Shown here: one piece after another, positions 8,402 to 16,026 of the stretch | Position numbering within the stretch: the stretch's first letter is position 1 | How the letters are laid out: every line of letters starts with the position of its first letter | Origin: Phycisphaerales bacterium | GTDB taxonomy: Bacteria; Planctomycetota; Phycisphaerae; Phycisphaerales; UBA1924 | Direction of reading: 5' to 3' | DNA: 64,000 bases | Assembly (NCBI GenBank): GCA_022072615.1 | Contig: JAJVHS010000006.1 | Span: forward strand, 1 to 64,000 | Made by a program: the position numbers and the translations under genes | Notes under the pieces: generated by a model | The model's input: the letters and a program-made list of their open reading frames with translations, nothing else | Told to the model about the DNA's origin: nothing | Database searches by the model: none

Positions 8402-8478
8402 TTTGTACGAATTTTGATCGGGATTTTTCCTGATTTACCGTACAAACACTTGATCTGTCAAAGACCGTTTTTTACCCT
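8402..8478 (+). promoter_or_regulatory. AT-rich control region of the imuA-imuB-dnaE2 cassette
   Basis: In otherwise GC-rich DNA, 8390-8484 is strikingly AT-rich. TTTGTACG (8402-8409) and its exact complement CGTACAAA (8439-8446) form an inverted repeat, roughly concentric with a weaker pair ATCGGG/CCTGAT (8417-8422 and 8429-8434). Downstream, TTGATC (8450-8455) and TACCCT (8473-8478) are separated by 17 bp and could be -35/-10. This predicts a transcript starting close to ATG 8485, possibly leaderless, because no ribosome site is visible. ImuAB-DnaE2 operons are usually LexA-controlled; the repeat is a candidate operator, but it matches no LexA box known to me. Confidence 0.5.
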
Positions 8479-8484
8479 AACGGC

Positions 8485-9402
8485 ATGATCCCGTTGACGG
8501 TCGAGGCCTTAAGAGAAGCTTGCGGACCTGGGGGTGGCGGGCTGGTTCACGGCCTGAGGTGGAGAGGGACAGGGTTTGGCCGTGGCGAGGCCCATTCAGG
8601 GAGGGATCGGGGCAGGGATCTGGCCGGGGCGTACTCGAGGGTGTTTTCGACTGGTGTTCAGGAGATTGATGAGTCACTCCCGGGGGGTGGGCTTGCCCGG
8701 GGGGTGGTGCACGAGTGGATCGGGGTGGGTGAAGACGGTGGGGCTTTCGGCGGCCGGGTGGCTCGGCGGGGGTGGCGGGGTGAGAGGTGGACGCCGGCGA
8801 TGGGGCTGGTGGTCGAGCTTGCCCGTCGAGCGGCGGTTGAAGGCCGCGCGACCGTCGGGGGTGCCCGGACTGGCTGGCTGATCTGGATCGGGCGTGAGGT
8901 ATGGCCGTACGCGCCGGCGCTGTCGGCTCGGGGGGTATCGCCGAGGCGGTGTTTATTCGTGCGTGCTCGACGGGAGCAGGATCGGTTGTGGGCGGCCGAC
9001 CTGGTGCTCCGCAGCGGCACCGTGAGTGCAAGCGGCGGCGTGCTCGTGGTGAACGGGTCGAGATTCGACATCGCGGCGACGCGGCGGTTGCAGCTCGCGG
9101 CGGAGGCCAGCGGCGGGGTGTGCATCGTGGCTCGGCCGCCGTGGGAGGCGAGCGAGCTGTCTGCGGCCGGGACGAGGTGGCTGGTGTCGTGCGCGGCGGG
9201 CGGCAGCGCCGGCGTCAAGCGGTGGAAGGTTGAACTGGTGAGGTGCAAGGCGGGAGGTGGGATGGCGGGGGATGGGCGCGCGTGGGTTGTGGAGCGTGAC
9301 CATGCGACGGGTGGTATGCGTGTGGCTGGCGACGTTCGCGACGGACCTGGTGAAGCGACGGTTGAAGCGGGCTGGCGGGGTGTGGTCCGCCGGACCGGTT
9401 GA
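8485..9402 (+). CDS. imuA: ImuA, RecA-like translesion synthesis accessory protein
   Basis: A 305-residue RecA/SulA-like protein, first gene of the damage-induced mutasome cassette. The region FSTGVQEIDESLPGGGLARGVVHEWIG (split about residues 54-80) is the typical ImuA opening, equivalent to the start of the RecA core. LIWIGREVWPYAPALSARGV and the later RCLFVRARREQDRLWAADLVLRSG follow the ImuA pattern. ImuA interacts with ImuB and RecA and has no polymerase activity; it is needed for DnaE2-dependent mutagenesis. There is no canonical Walker A. The gene overlaps imuB by about 100 bp and begins next to the AT-rich control region. Assignment rests on these motifs plus the perfectly conserved gene order. 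Confidence 0.85.
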   Translation: MIPLTVEALREACGPGGGGLVHGLRWRGTGFGRGEAHSGRDRGRDLAGAYSRVFSTGVQEIDESLPGGGLARGVVHEWIGVGEDGGAFGGRVARRGWRGERWTPAMGLVVELARRAAVEGRATVGGARTGWLIWIGREVWPYAPALSARGVSPRRCLFVRARREQDRLWAADLVLRSGTVSASGGVLVVNGSRFDIAATRRLQLAAEASGGVCIVARPPWEASELSAAGTRWLVSCAAGGSAGVKRWKVELVRCKAGGGMAGDGRAWVVERDHATGGMRVAGDVRDGPGEATVEAGWRGVVRRTG

Positions 9403-11041
9403 GCGTGCCGGGAGGCGCGGGCGCCGACGGGCGATCATCCTGACGGTCCGAGACGGCCAGCGAGAGCTTGTTGCGAGGCGGTGCGAGGTGGCTGCGTCGT
9501 GCGGGCTGCGCGAGGGGATGGACCTTGCGCACGCGCGGTCGCTCCTGTCGAGCCACGTCGAGGCGGTCGTGCTCGAGCACAAGCCCGAGGCGGACGCGTG
9601 GGCGCTGCGGGGGCTTGCGCGGTGGGCGCTGCGTTTTTCGCCGGTGTGCTCGTGGGAGGGCGATGACGGCCTGGTGATCGACACGACCGGGACCGAGCTT
9701 GTCCATGGCGGCGAGGGAAGGCTGCTGCGGCGGATTGCACGGAGCGTGCGCGGGCTGGGGTTCGAGACGGCTCGGGTGGCGGCGGCTTCGACGGTCGGGT
9801 GCGCGTGGGCGGTTTCGAGGTACGGTCGGCATGCGTTGTCGCGCGTGCCCGCCGGGCGTGAGAGAGAGGCGATCGAAGGGCTGGGGATCGATTCGCTGCG
9901 AGCGGCCCCGGGCGTCGTGCGGGGGTTTGCGGAGATCGGGGTCACGACCGTGGGCGAGCTTCTGCGGTTGCCGCGGTCGTCGATCGCGGCTCGGTTCGAT
10001 GGAGGCGATGGCGAACGACCCGGCGTGCTGCGGAGGCTTCAGCAGGCACTCGGCGAAGTTGACGAGTACATCGACCCGGTACGGCCGGTGACGCCGATCG
10101 AGCACTCGATCGTGTTCGACGGGCCGACGGATCGGTGGGAATCGGTGGAGGCGGCGTGCCGCGAGGCGGTTGATGGACTGGCGAAGGAGCTTGCCCGTCG
10201 CGAGCGGGGGGTGCGCGTGCTTTCGGTCGAGCTTGCCCGGACGTACGCGGCGCGGTGCGTGCACGAGATCACGCTGAGCCGCCCGTCGAGATCAGGGAGG
10301 CACCTGTGGTCGATGGTGAGGTCCCGTCTTGAAGGCGTCGACCTCGCGGGCCTCGGCGGCGACGGGACGGGGAACGTGAGCGGGGGCGTCGAGGCGATCA
10401 CGGTGCGAGCCGTCCGGAGCGAACGGCTGCGGCACGAGCAGGCGTGCCACGAGGGAATGGGCGGCGAGAGCCACGAGCATCGTGAAGAGGAATCGTGGGG
10501 TGAGCTGACCGATGCGCTGGTCGGGAGGCTCGGGGCGGACAACGTGGTGCTGATGCAGACCGTCGAGTCTCACGTGCCCGAGCGGGCGTTCTGCTCGCGC
10601 TCGGTGATGGAGGCGGTGCAGCGCGGCCGGCCCGGCGAGGTGATGGCGGCGTGGAGGTGGAGGCCGCCGGTGCTGTTTGAGCGGCCCGAAGCCGCAACCG
10701 CGATGGCGCTCACGCCCGACGGGCCGGTGATGAGCATCGGGTGGCGGGGCCGGCGGTGGTCGGTGGAGTGGTGCTCGATGGCGGAGCGCGTGGGAGGAGA
10801 ATGGTGGGCGAAGACAGAGGCCGAGGTGTCGAGGTGCCGAGGTGCCGAGGAGAAAAGCACAAGGGCGGCGCAAGAGCATCGAGGCTTGGAGGGGCCCGGC
10901 CCCACTGAAAGAAGCGGCGGCACGGAGGGCAGCGGCGAGCGGGATTACTTCGTGGTCAAAACCGTGGAGCAGGGTCGGGTGCTGTGGGTGTATCGATCGG
11001 CGGCGAGCGGGCGGTGGTTCGTGCACGGGGAGTGGAGCTGA
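9302..11041 (+). CDS. imuB: ImuB, Y-family-like mutasome hub protein
   Basis: A 579-residue catalytically inert Y-family polymerase homologue that links DnaE2, ImuA and the beta clamp. ATG 9302 is chosen because MRRVVCVWLATFATDLVKRR matches the family N-terminus and GGAG lies upstream; the frame is open from 9257. The palm segment DDGLVIDTTGTELVHGGEGRL (about 122-142) shows the typical ImuB replacement of the polymerase acidic residues. The C-terminal RDYFVVKT...GRVLWVYRSA block is also typical. Between them, about 45 residues (from 508) rich in Glu, Gly, Ser and Arg are encoded by the 8-bp repeat tract at 10824-10847 and following DNA and look like an in-frame insertion. It overlaps imuA by 101 bp and is followed by dnaE2 after 3 bp. 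Confidence 0.9.
   Translation: MRRVVCVWLATFATDLVKRRLKRAGGVWSAGPVERAGRRGRRRAIILTVRDGQRELVARRCEVAASCGLREGMDLAHARSLLSSHVEAVVLEHKPEADAWALRGLARWALRFSPVCSWEGDDGLVIDTTGTELVHGGEGRLLRRIARSVRGLGFETARVAAASTVGCAWAVSRYGRHALSRVPAGREREAIEGLGIDSLRAAPGVVRGFAEIGVTTVGELLRLPRSSIAARFDGGDGERPGVLRRLQQALGEVDEYIDPVRPVTPIEHSIVFDGPTDRWESVEAACREAVDGLAKELARRERGVRVLSVELARTYAARCVHEITLSRPSRSGRHLWSMVRSRLEGVDLAGLGGDGTGNVSGGVEAITVRAVRSERLRHEQACHEGMGGESHEHREEESWGELTDALVGRLGADNVVLMQTVESHVPERAFCSRSVMEAVQRGRPGEVMAAWRWRPPVLFERPEAATAMALTPDGPVMSIGWRGRRWSVEWCSMAERVGGEWWAKTEAEVSRCRGAEEKSTRAAQEHRGLEGPGPTERSGGTEGSGERDYFVVKTVEQGRVLWVYRSAASGRWFVHGEWS
10824..10847 (+). repeat. Three tandem 8-bp units inside imuB
   Basis: AGGTGTCG, AGGTGCCG, AGGTGCCG run head to tail, followed by a further AGG. 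They lie in an interdomain stretch of ImuB that has no counterpart in usual ImuB proteins and keep the frame. The unit (AGGTGYCG) resembles those at 14071-14102 and in the arms of the element at 12884-13356. Confidence 0.8.
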
Positions 11042-11044
11042 TCC

Positions 11045-14000
11045 ATGCCCGCCGAGGAACTGCCCAAGGCCCGTCCGCATCCGTTCCGGCAGGCGCAGCG
11101 GCGCGCGCACGCGTTGACCTGCGGGTCATGCGGGTCGGGTTTCGAGGCGGATGCCCGGCAGGTCGAGCGTGCTCGGGACGCGGTGCGGGCATCAACCACG
11201 ACCGGGATCGGGTACGCGGAGCTGAGCGTCACGAGCAACTACACCTTTCTGACGGGCGCGAGCCATCCCGAGGAGTTCGTGTACCGAGCCGCCGAACTCG
11301 GGCATCGAGCTGTCGCCGTAACGGATACCAACACGGTCGCGGGAATCGTGCGCGCCCACGTGGCGGCGAAGGAGGTCGGGATCCAGCTTGTGATCGGGTC
11401 GCGGCTGCGGTTCACGGACGCGCCGGGGTGGTCGGTGCTCGTGTACCCGACCGACCTGGCGTCGTACGGGCGGCTGTGCCGGCTGCTCACGATCGGGAAG
11501 CGGCGTGCGGAGAAAGGGTCATGCAAGCTCGGGCTGGAGGATCTTGCGGCGCACTCGACGGGGCTCCTGGGCATTGCGGCGGCTGGGAGCGAGGTTCAGG
11601 AAGACTTTGAGCGCACGGTGCAGGCGCTGCGGGGCGTCTTTGGCGGCGATGCGTTCTGGATCGCGGTGAACCGGGAATATGCGCCGTGGGACGAGGAACG
11701 GCTGCGGAGGATCGAGGGAGTTTCGCTGCGCACGGGCGTGCCGCTGGTCGCGACCAACGACGTGCATTACCACACGGCGGACAGACGGGCGCTCCAGGAC
11801 GTGCTGACGTGCATCCGGCATGGGTGCACGGTCGCGGAGGCGGGTGCCAGGCTCGCGGCCAACGCCGAGCGGCACCTGAAATCGCCCGACGAGATGGCCA
11901 GGCTGCTGGGAGCGATCGAGGGTGCCGTGGAGCGGTCCGTGGAGATCGCCGACCGGGCGCGGGGTTTCTCCCTCGACCAGCTCCGGTATCAGTATCCCGA
12001 GGAAGTCGTTCCCAAGGGCAAGACCGCGCAGGAGCATCTCGCCGAGCTGGCGTGGCAGGGGGCCGAGCGGATCTACGGCTCGCACGTCCCCGCGAAGGTG
12101 GTGAAACAGCTCGAGCACGAACTGAAGCTGATTGAGGAGCTGGCGTACGCGCCCTACTTCCTGACGGTTCACGATCTGGTGCGGTATGCGCGGACGGGGG
12201 CAGAAGGCATCTGCGAGGGCCCGAAGGAGGGGTGGGAGCCCATCCTGTGCCAGGGTCGGGGCGCGGCGGCGAACTCGGCGGTGTGCTTCTGCCTGGGCGT
12301 GACGTCGGTGGACCCGGCGAGGATCGACGTGCTGTTCGAGCGTTTCGTGAGCAAGGAGCGCAACGAGCCGCCGGACATCGACATCGACTTCGAGCACGAG
12401 CGCCGGGAGGAGGTCATCCAGTACCTGTACCGCAAGTACGGTCGGGAGCGGGCGGCGCTGACCGCGGAGGTGATCACGTACCGGCGGCGCAGCGCCGTTC
12501 GCGACGTGGGCAAGGCGCTGGGCCTGTCGCTGGACCTGGTGGACAGGCTCGCCAAGGACGTGGAGTGGTTCGACGACGGCGTGCTGAACGAGCAGCGCCT
12601 GAAGGAGCACGGGGTGAACGGCCGGGATGCGACGGTGGTGCTGCTGGGCCGGCTCGTCGGCCAGATCGTGGGTTTCCCGCGGCACCTGTCGCAGCACGTG
12701 GGCGGGTTCGTGATCACGCGGGGCCCCTTGTGCGAGCTTGTGCCCGTGGAGAACGCGGCGATGGCCGATCGGACGGTGATCGAGTGGGACAAGGACGACA
12801 TCGACGCGGTGGGGATGCTGAAGGTGGACGTGCTCGGGCTTGGGATGCTGACGGTGATTGGAAAGTGCCTGGAGTTGGTGAATCGAAGGCACAGAGGCAC
12901 GAAGGCACCAAGGCACAAAGGGGAGTTGAGCAATGGCAACGATACGGACATTCAAGGATCTGCTCGTCTGGCAGAAGGGGATGAAGCTCGCGAAGAGCGT
13001 CTACAGAATAACGGCGAAGATGCCGGAATCAGAGCGCTTCGGCCTCACTGCTCAGATGAGGCGTGCGGCGATCTCGATTCCTTCGAACATCGCGGAGGGT
13101 TACGGCCGTCAAACGACTGCGGATTACCTGCGATTTCTTCATATCGCACGTGGATCGCTGGGAGAGCTGACCACGCAGTACGAGCTGGCTTACGAGATGG
13201 AAATGATCTCGCCCGATGCAGAGATCGTCTCGATACAGATGGAAATCGACCGGATGCTTCAATCGCTGATCATGAAGATCGAAGCAAAGAGAAAGCAAGC
13301 ATAGAAGCTGGCTTGTACACTTCGTGCCTTTGTGCCTCGGTGCCTCTGTGCCTTCGCACGATTCCTCCCGAGGATCCCGACGTCTACGAGATGATCTGCC
13401 GCGCGGACACGGTGGGCGTGTTCCAGATCGAGAGCCGGGCACAGATGTCGATGCTGCCGCGGCTGAGGCCGCGGGAGTTCTACGACCTGGTCATCGAGGT
13501 GGCGATCGTTCGGCCGGGGCCGATCCAGGGCGGGATGGTGCACCCCTACCTGCGCCGGCGAGCGGGGGAGGAGCCGGTGCCGCCTGCGCCGCACCCGGCG
13601 TTCGAGGAGGTGCTGGGCAAGACGCTCGGCGTGCCGCTGTTCCAGGAGCAGTGCATGGCGCTGGCGGTCAAGGCGGCGGGATTCACGGCGGGCGAGGCCG
13701 ACCAGCTCCGGCGTGCCATGGCGGCGTGGAAGCGCAAGAGCGGGCAGATTGCCAGGTTCGGCATGAAGCTGGTGGAGGGGATGAAGCGCAACGGGATTCC
13801 CGAGGAGTTTGCCCGGCGGTGCTTCGAGCAGATCAAGGGGTTCAGCGAGTACGGGTTTCCGGAGAGTCACGCGGCGTCGTTTGCGCTGCTGGTGTACGCG
13901 TCGGCGTGGCTCAAGAAGCACTACCCGGCGGAGTTCTGCTGCTCGCTGCTCAACAGCCAGCCGATGGGGTTTTATGCGCCCGCGCAACTCGTGCGAGATG

Positions 14001-14878
14001 CCCGGGAGCACGGTGTCGAGGTGCGAGGGGTCGATGTGAATTTCAGCGGGTGGGATTGTGGCATGGAAGAAGGTGTCGAGGTGTCAAGGTGTCAAGGTGT
14101 CGAGGGGGGAAATGAAGAAGGCATGGAGGCACCAGGGCACGGAGCCACGCGGTGGGCGGTGCGGCTCGGGTTGCGGATGGTGAGCGGGATGAGCAAGGCC
14201 GACGGCGAACGGATCGCAGGGACCGTCGCGCAGGATGGCGCGGCAAGATCGATCGTGTCGTTGTGGCGGCGGTCTGGTGTCAGCGCCTCGGTGATGAGGC
14301 GGCTGGCGGCGGCGGATGCGTTCGGTTCGATGGGCCTGAGCCGGCAGCAGGCGCTGTGGCAGGTTCGGCTGCTGCGGGATGTGGAGATGCCGCTGTTCGA
14401 CGGGCTGGAGGAGCGGACGGCCGGTGACGGGTACGACGCGTTACCGGCGGTGAACGGGCAGCGGCAGGTCGTTATCGACTATGACACGACGGGCCTTTCC
14501 TTGCGGGCGCACCCGGTGAGCTTTGCCCGCGACAGGCTCGGTCGGCTTGGCGCCCGCCCGTGCTCGGCGATGCGGGACGAGACGCGGACGCGAGACGGGG
14601 ACGTGGTAACGGTGGCGGGGCTTGTGCTCGTCCGGCAGCGGCCGGGGACGGCCAATGACGTGACGTTCATGACAATCGAGGACGAGACGGGCATCGCCAA
14701 CCTGATCGTGTGGAAGCGGGTGTACCAGCGGTACCGCCGAGCCGCGTGCTCGACTCTCGTGGTGGCAACCGGCCGCGTGCAGCGCCAGGGGGAGGTGGTG
14801 CACGTGGTGGTGACGCGGATGCGCGGGTTCGATGAGGCGGTGGAAGGGCTCAGCTCGGGGTCGCGAGATTTCAGGTAA
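11045..14878 (+). CDS. dnaE2: DnaE2 error-prone DNA polymerase III alpha subunit carrying an in-frame inserted element
   Basis: The translesion polymerase of the mutasome, 1277 residues against about 1050-1100 usually. The PHP domain starts near residue 58 (YAELSVTSNYTFLTGASHPEE) with the non-metal residues normal for DnaE2. The catalytic aspartates are in PPDIDIDFEHERREEV (about 440) and KVDVLGLGMLT (about 593-603). GVFQIESRAQMSMLPRL, VRPGPIQGGMVHPYLRR and a C-terminal OB fold (VTVAGLVLVRQRPG) follow. Residues 614-771 are not polymerase: they are the antisense-free read-through of the element at 12884-13356, placed in the loop before PPEDPDVYEMICRAD. A second insert of about 25 residues (MEEGVEVSRCQGVEGG onward, near 1008) comes from the 8-bp tract at 14071-14102. 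No stop interrupts the frame. The gene begins 3 bp after imuB. Confidence 0.92.
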   Translation: MPAEELPKARPHPFRQAQRRAHALTCGSCGSGFEADARQVERARDAVRASTTTGIGYAELSVTSNYTFLTGASHPEEFVYRAAELGHRAVAVTDTNTVAGIVRAHVAAKEVGIQLVIGSRLRFTDAPGWSVLVYPTDLASYGRLCRLLTIGKRRAEKGSCKLGLEDLAAHSTGLLGIAAAGSEVQEDFERTVQALRGVFGGDAFWIAVNREYAPWDEERLRRIEGVSLRTGVPLVATNDVHYHTADRRALQDVLTCIRHGCTVAEAGARLAANAERHLKSPDEMARLLGAIEGAVERSVEIADRARGFSLDQLRYQYPEEVVPKGKTAQEHLAELAWQGAERIYGSHVPAKVVKQLEHELKLIEELAYAPYFLTVHDLVRYARTGAEGICEGPKEGWEPILCQGRGAAANSAVCFCLGVTSVDPARIDVLFERFVSKERNEPPDIDIDFEHERREEVIQYLYRKYGRERAALTAEVITYRRRSAVRDVGKALGLSLDLVDRLAKDVEWFDDGVLNEQRLKEHGVNGRDATVVLLGRLVGQIVGFPRHLSQHVGGFVITRGPLCELVPVENAAMADRTVIEWDKDDIDAVGMLKVDVLGLGMLTVIGKCLELVNRRHRGTKAPRHKGELSNGNDTDIQGSARLAEGDEAREERLQNNGEDAGIRALRPHCSDEACGDLDSFEHRGGLRPSNDCGLPAISSYRTWIAGRADHAVRAGLRDGNDLARCRDRLDTDGNRPDASIADHEDRSKEKASIEAGLYTSCLCASVPLCLRTIPPEDPDVYEMICRADTVGVFQIESRAQMSMLPRLRPREFYDLVIEVAIVRPGPIQGGMVHPYLRRRAGEEPVPPAPHPAFEEVLGKTLGVPLFQEQCMALAVKAAGFTAGEADQLRRAMAAWKRKSGQIARFGMKLVEGMKRNGIPEEFARRCFEQIKGFSEYGFPESHAASFALLVYASAWLKKHYPAEFCCSLLNSQPMGFYAPAQLVRDAREHGVEVRGVDVNFSGWDCGMEEGVEVSRCQGVEGGNEEGMEAPGHGATRWAVRLGLRMVSGMSKADGERIAGTVAQDGAARSIVSLWRRSGVSASVMRRLAAADAFGSMGLSRQQALWQVRLLRDVEMPLFDGLEERTAGDGYDALPAVNGQRQVVIDYDTTGLSLRAHPVSFARDRLGRLGARPCSAMRDETRTRDGDVVTVAGLVLVRQRPGTANDVTFMTIEDETGIANLIVWKRVYQRYRRAACSTLVVATGRVQRQGEVVHVVVTRMRGFDEAVEGLSSGSRDFR
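12884..12920 (+). repeat. Left inverted repeat of the IVS-type element
   Basis: Contains AGGCACAG, AGGCACGA, AGGCACCA and AGGCACAA in tandem (12887-12918). It pairs with 13320-13356 with four mismatches in 37. Confidence 0.9.
12933..13304 (+). CDS. Four-helix-bundle protein (23S rRNA intervening sequence protein family), nested in dnaE2
   Basis: A 123-residue protein in the +1 frame relative to dnaE2. FKDLLVWQKGMKLAKSVYRI, RFGLTAQMRRAAISIPSNIA, EGYGR and YLRFLHIARGSLGELTTQYE follow the S23/IVP four-helix-bundle family closely and over its full length. Members form homopentamers; their function is unknown, with nucleic-acid binding suspected. The gene has its own strong ribosome site (GGGGAG, seven bases before ATG 12933), so it can be translated by internal initiation on the dnaE2 message. 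It is complete, without frameshift, and is the only cargo of the element. Confidence 0.93.
   Translation: MATIRTFKDLLVWQKGMKLAKSVYRITAKMPESERFGLTAQMRRAAISIPSNIAEGYGRQTTADYLRFLHIARGSLGELTTQYELAYEMEMISPDAEIVSIQMEIDRMLQSLIMKIEAKRKQA
13320..13356 (+). repeat. Right inverted repeat of the IVS-type element
   Basis: Reverse-complement partner of 12884-12920. The last 17 bases GTGCCTCTGTGCCTTCG are an exact complement of the left outer end. dnaE2 sequence resumes immediately after it, reaching PPEDP within a few codons. Confidence 0.9.
14071..14102 (+). repeat. Four tandem 8-bp units inside dnaE2
   Basis: AGGTGTCG, AGGTGTCA, AGGTGTCA, AGGTGTCG, then AGGGGG. They encode part of an in-frame stretch of about 25 residues between WDCGMEE and VRLGLRMVSG that normal DnaE2 lacks. 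A looser GGAGGCACCAGGGCACGGAG follows at 14125-14144. Confidence 0.8.
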
Positions 14879-15003
14879 CCGCCGAGAGATCCCTCTGCTC
14901 TCAGAGCGGTTCCGACTGGGGGAGTGGACGCATATGCGACAGTCAGGTATGTTGGAGCAGGAGCCGTTCGCGAGGGTTTTCACGGCATCTCAGGGAGCAT
15001 GAC

Positions 15004-15975
15004 ATGCGTGCAGGGCGGGGCTGGAATCGGTGTGCGGCGTACGTCCTTGTCGCCGCGGGCGCGTCACAAAGTGCGATGGCGCAGGCTGATCCGCAGACGA
15101 AAGTCGACCCTGCGCCGGCGACGAACGGCCAGACCGTTCCGAGCGGCGAGCACGCGATGGAAGAATCGCTCAACGCCGCGACGGAGTCGAAGGAGTTCCA
15201 GCTCACCTTTGCGCCGTACATCTGGCTCTGCGGGGTTGATGGGACGACCGGAACCGGGGGCGTGACCCTGGATGTTGATGCCGACTTCTGGGACATCTGG
15301 AATGAATCCGACAGCCTCTTTGGGATCATGGGGGCGCTGGACATCGAGTACAAGCGCTTCGTGCTCCAGTTGACCGGGTCGTACACGCAGGTGGAAGCGT
15401 CGGACGGCAGGGGGCGCGCCCGGAGCGGTGCGCTGGGGGGCGGCATCACGGCGGGCGTGAGCGCGGATGTGGAAATCCAGACCGGTTTCTACGAGGCGAT
15501 GGGCGGGTACCGCTTCGTGGAGAGTGCGTGGGGCAAGTCCGACGAGAACTCATTCTCGCTCGACGGGTTTGTCGGCGGAAGGTTCACGGACATGCAGCTG
15601 CAGCAGGACGTGACGGCGGATGTGACGATCACGCTGCCCGATGGCCGGGTGCTCGAGGCCGGTCGAACCAGGAGCATGGACGACAACCAGGGCTGGTTCG
15701 AGCCGTTCGTCGGCATGCGCTCGGAGATCGGGTTCGGGAAGCACTGGGCGATGGTGTTCCGCGGCGACGTCGGCGGGTTCGACGTGGATGGGGATCAGTT
15801 TGCGTGGCAGGCCCTGGGCGCGGTTGGTTATCGCCTGCCGCAGGAGGGCGGGGGATCCATCGACTTGTTCGCGGGCTACCGCGTGCTCAGCCAGGACTAC
15901 ACCAACGCGGACTACGTGTGGAGCGCGATGACGCTCGGGCCGATCCTGGGGGCGCAGTTCGTGTGGAGGTTCTGA
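15004..15975 (+). CDS. Probable outer-membrane beta-barrel protein
   Basis: A 323-residue exported protein. A signal peptide of about 26 residues ends in AMAQA. The mature part alternates hydrophobic and polar residues with many aromatic strand ends (FQLTFAPYIWLCGVDGTTG, FVLQLTGSYTQVE, GFYEAMGGYRFVE, GSIDLFAGYRVLSQDYTNA) and ends in the aromatic residue Phe (QFVWRF), as expected of an outer-membrane barrel with a C-terminal BAM signal. Function is unknown. It stands alone 125 bp after dnaE2 and is followed by a hairpin that may stop it. The visible CGVDG cysteine is single. Confidence 0.7.
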   Translation: MRAGRGWNRCAAYVLVAAGASQSAMAQADPQTKVDPAPATNGQTVPSGEHAMEESLNAATESKEFQLTFAPYIWLCGVDGTTGTGGVTLDVDADFWDIWNESDSLFGIMGALDIEYKRFVLQLTGSYTQVEASDGRGRARSGALGGGITAGVSADVEIQTGFYEAMGGYRFVESAWGKSDENSFSLDGFVGGRFTDMQLQQDVTADVTITLPDGRVLEAGRTRSMDDNQGWFEPFVGMRSEIGFGKHWAMVFRGDVGGFDVDGDQFAWQALGAVGYRLPQEGGGSIDLFAGYRVLSQDYTNADYVWSAMTLGPILGAQFVWRF

Positions 15976-15983
15976 TTGCCGAC

Positions 15984-16012
15984 AAAAAACCCACGGCCCG
16001 GCGGGTCGTGGG
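15984..16012 (-). terminator. Intrinsic terminator of tRNA-Ser (possibly bidirectional)
   Basis: CCCACGGCCC (15990-15999) pairs with GGGTCGTGGG (16003-16012) with one wobble. On the minus strand six T follow (A-tract 15984-15989). It lies 14 bp beyond the tRNA 3' end and 8 bp after the stop of the convergent barrel gene. Confidence 0.8.
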
Positions 16013-16026
16013 TCTTGGCATGGAAG

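Larger units (their letters stand above)
12884..13356 (+). mobile_element. IVS-type element (four-helix-bundle gene between inverted repeats) inserted in dnaE2
   Basis: A 473-bp unit. The left arm 12884-12920 and right arm 13320-13356 are inverted repeats of 37 bp matching at 33 positions, with the outer 17 bp perfect (CGAAGGCACAGAGGCAC). Each arm is made of four 8-bp AGGCACNR-like units. Between them lies a complete gene for a 23S-rRNA-intervening-sequence-type four-helix-bundle protein. In rRNA, such insertions form a long stem that RNase III cuts. Here the element lies inside a protein gene, starts exactly at a dnaE2 codon boundary and carries no stop in that frame. Its composition is less GC-rich than the host gene (AGA and ATA codons). 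No target-site duplication was recognised. Confidence 0.9.

Noticed and set aside
10824-14102. Tandem 8-bp units as a CRISPR array
   Set aside because: The repeats are only 8 bp with no spacers and lie inside coding frames.
11045-14878. dnaE2 as a pseudogene broken by the inserted element
   Set aside because: The frame is open from PHP domain to OB fold and all catalytic aspartates are intact, so disruption is not shown.
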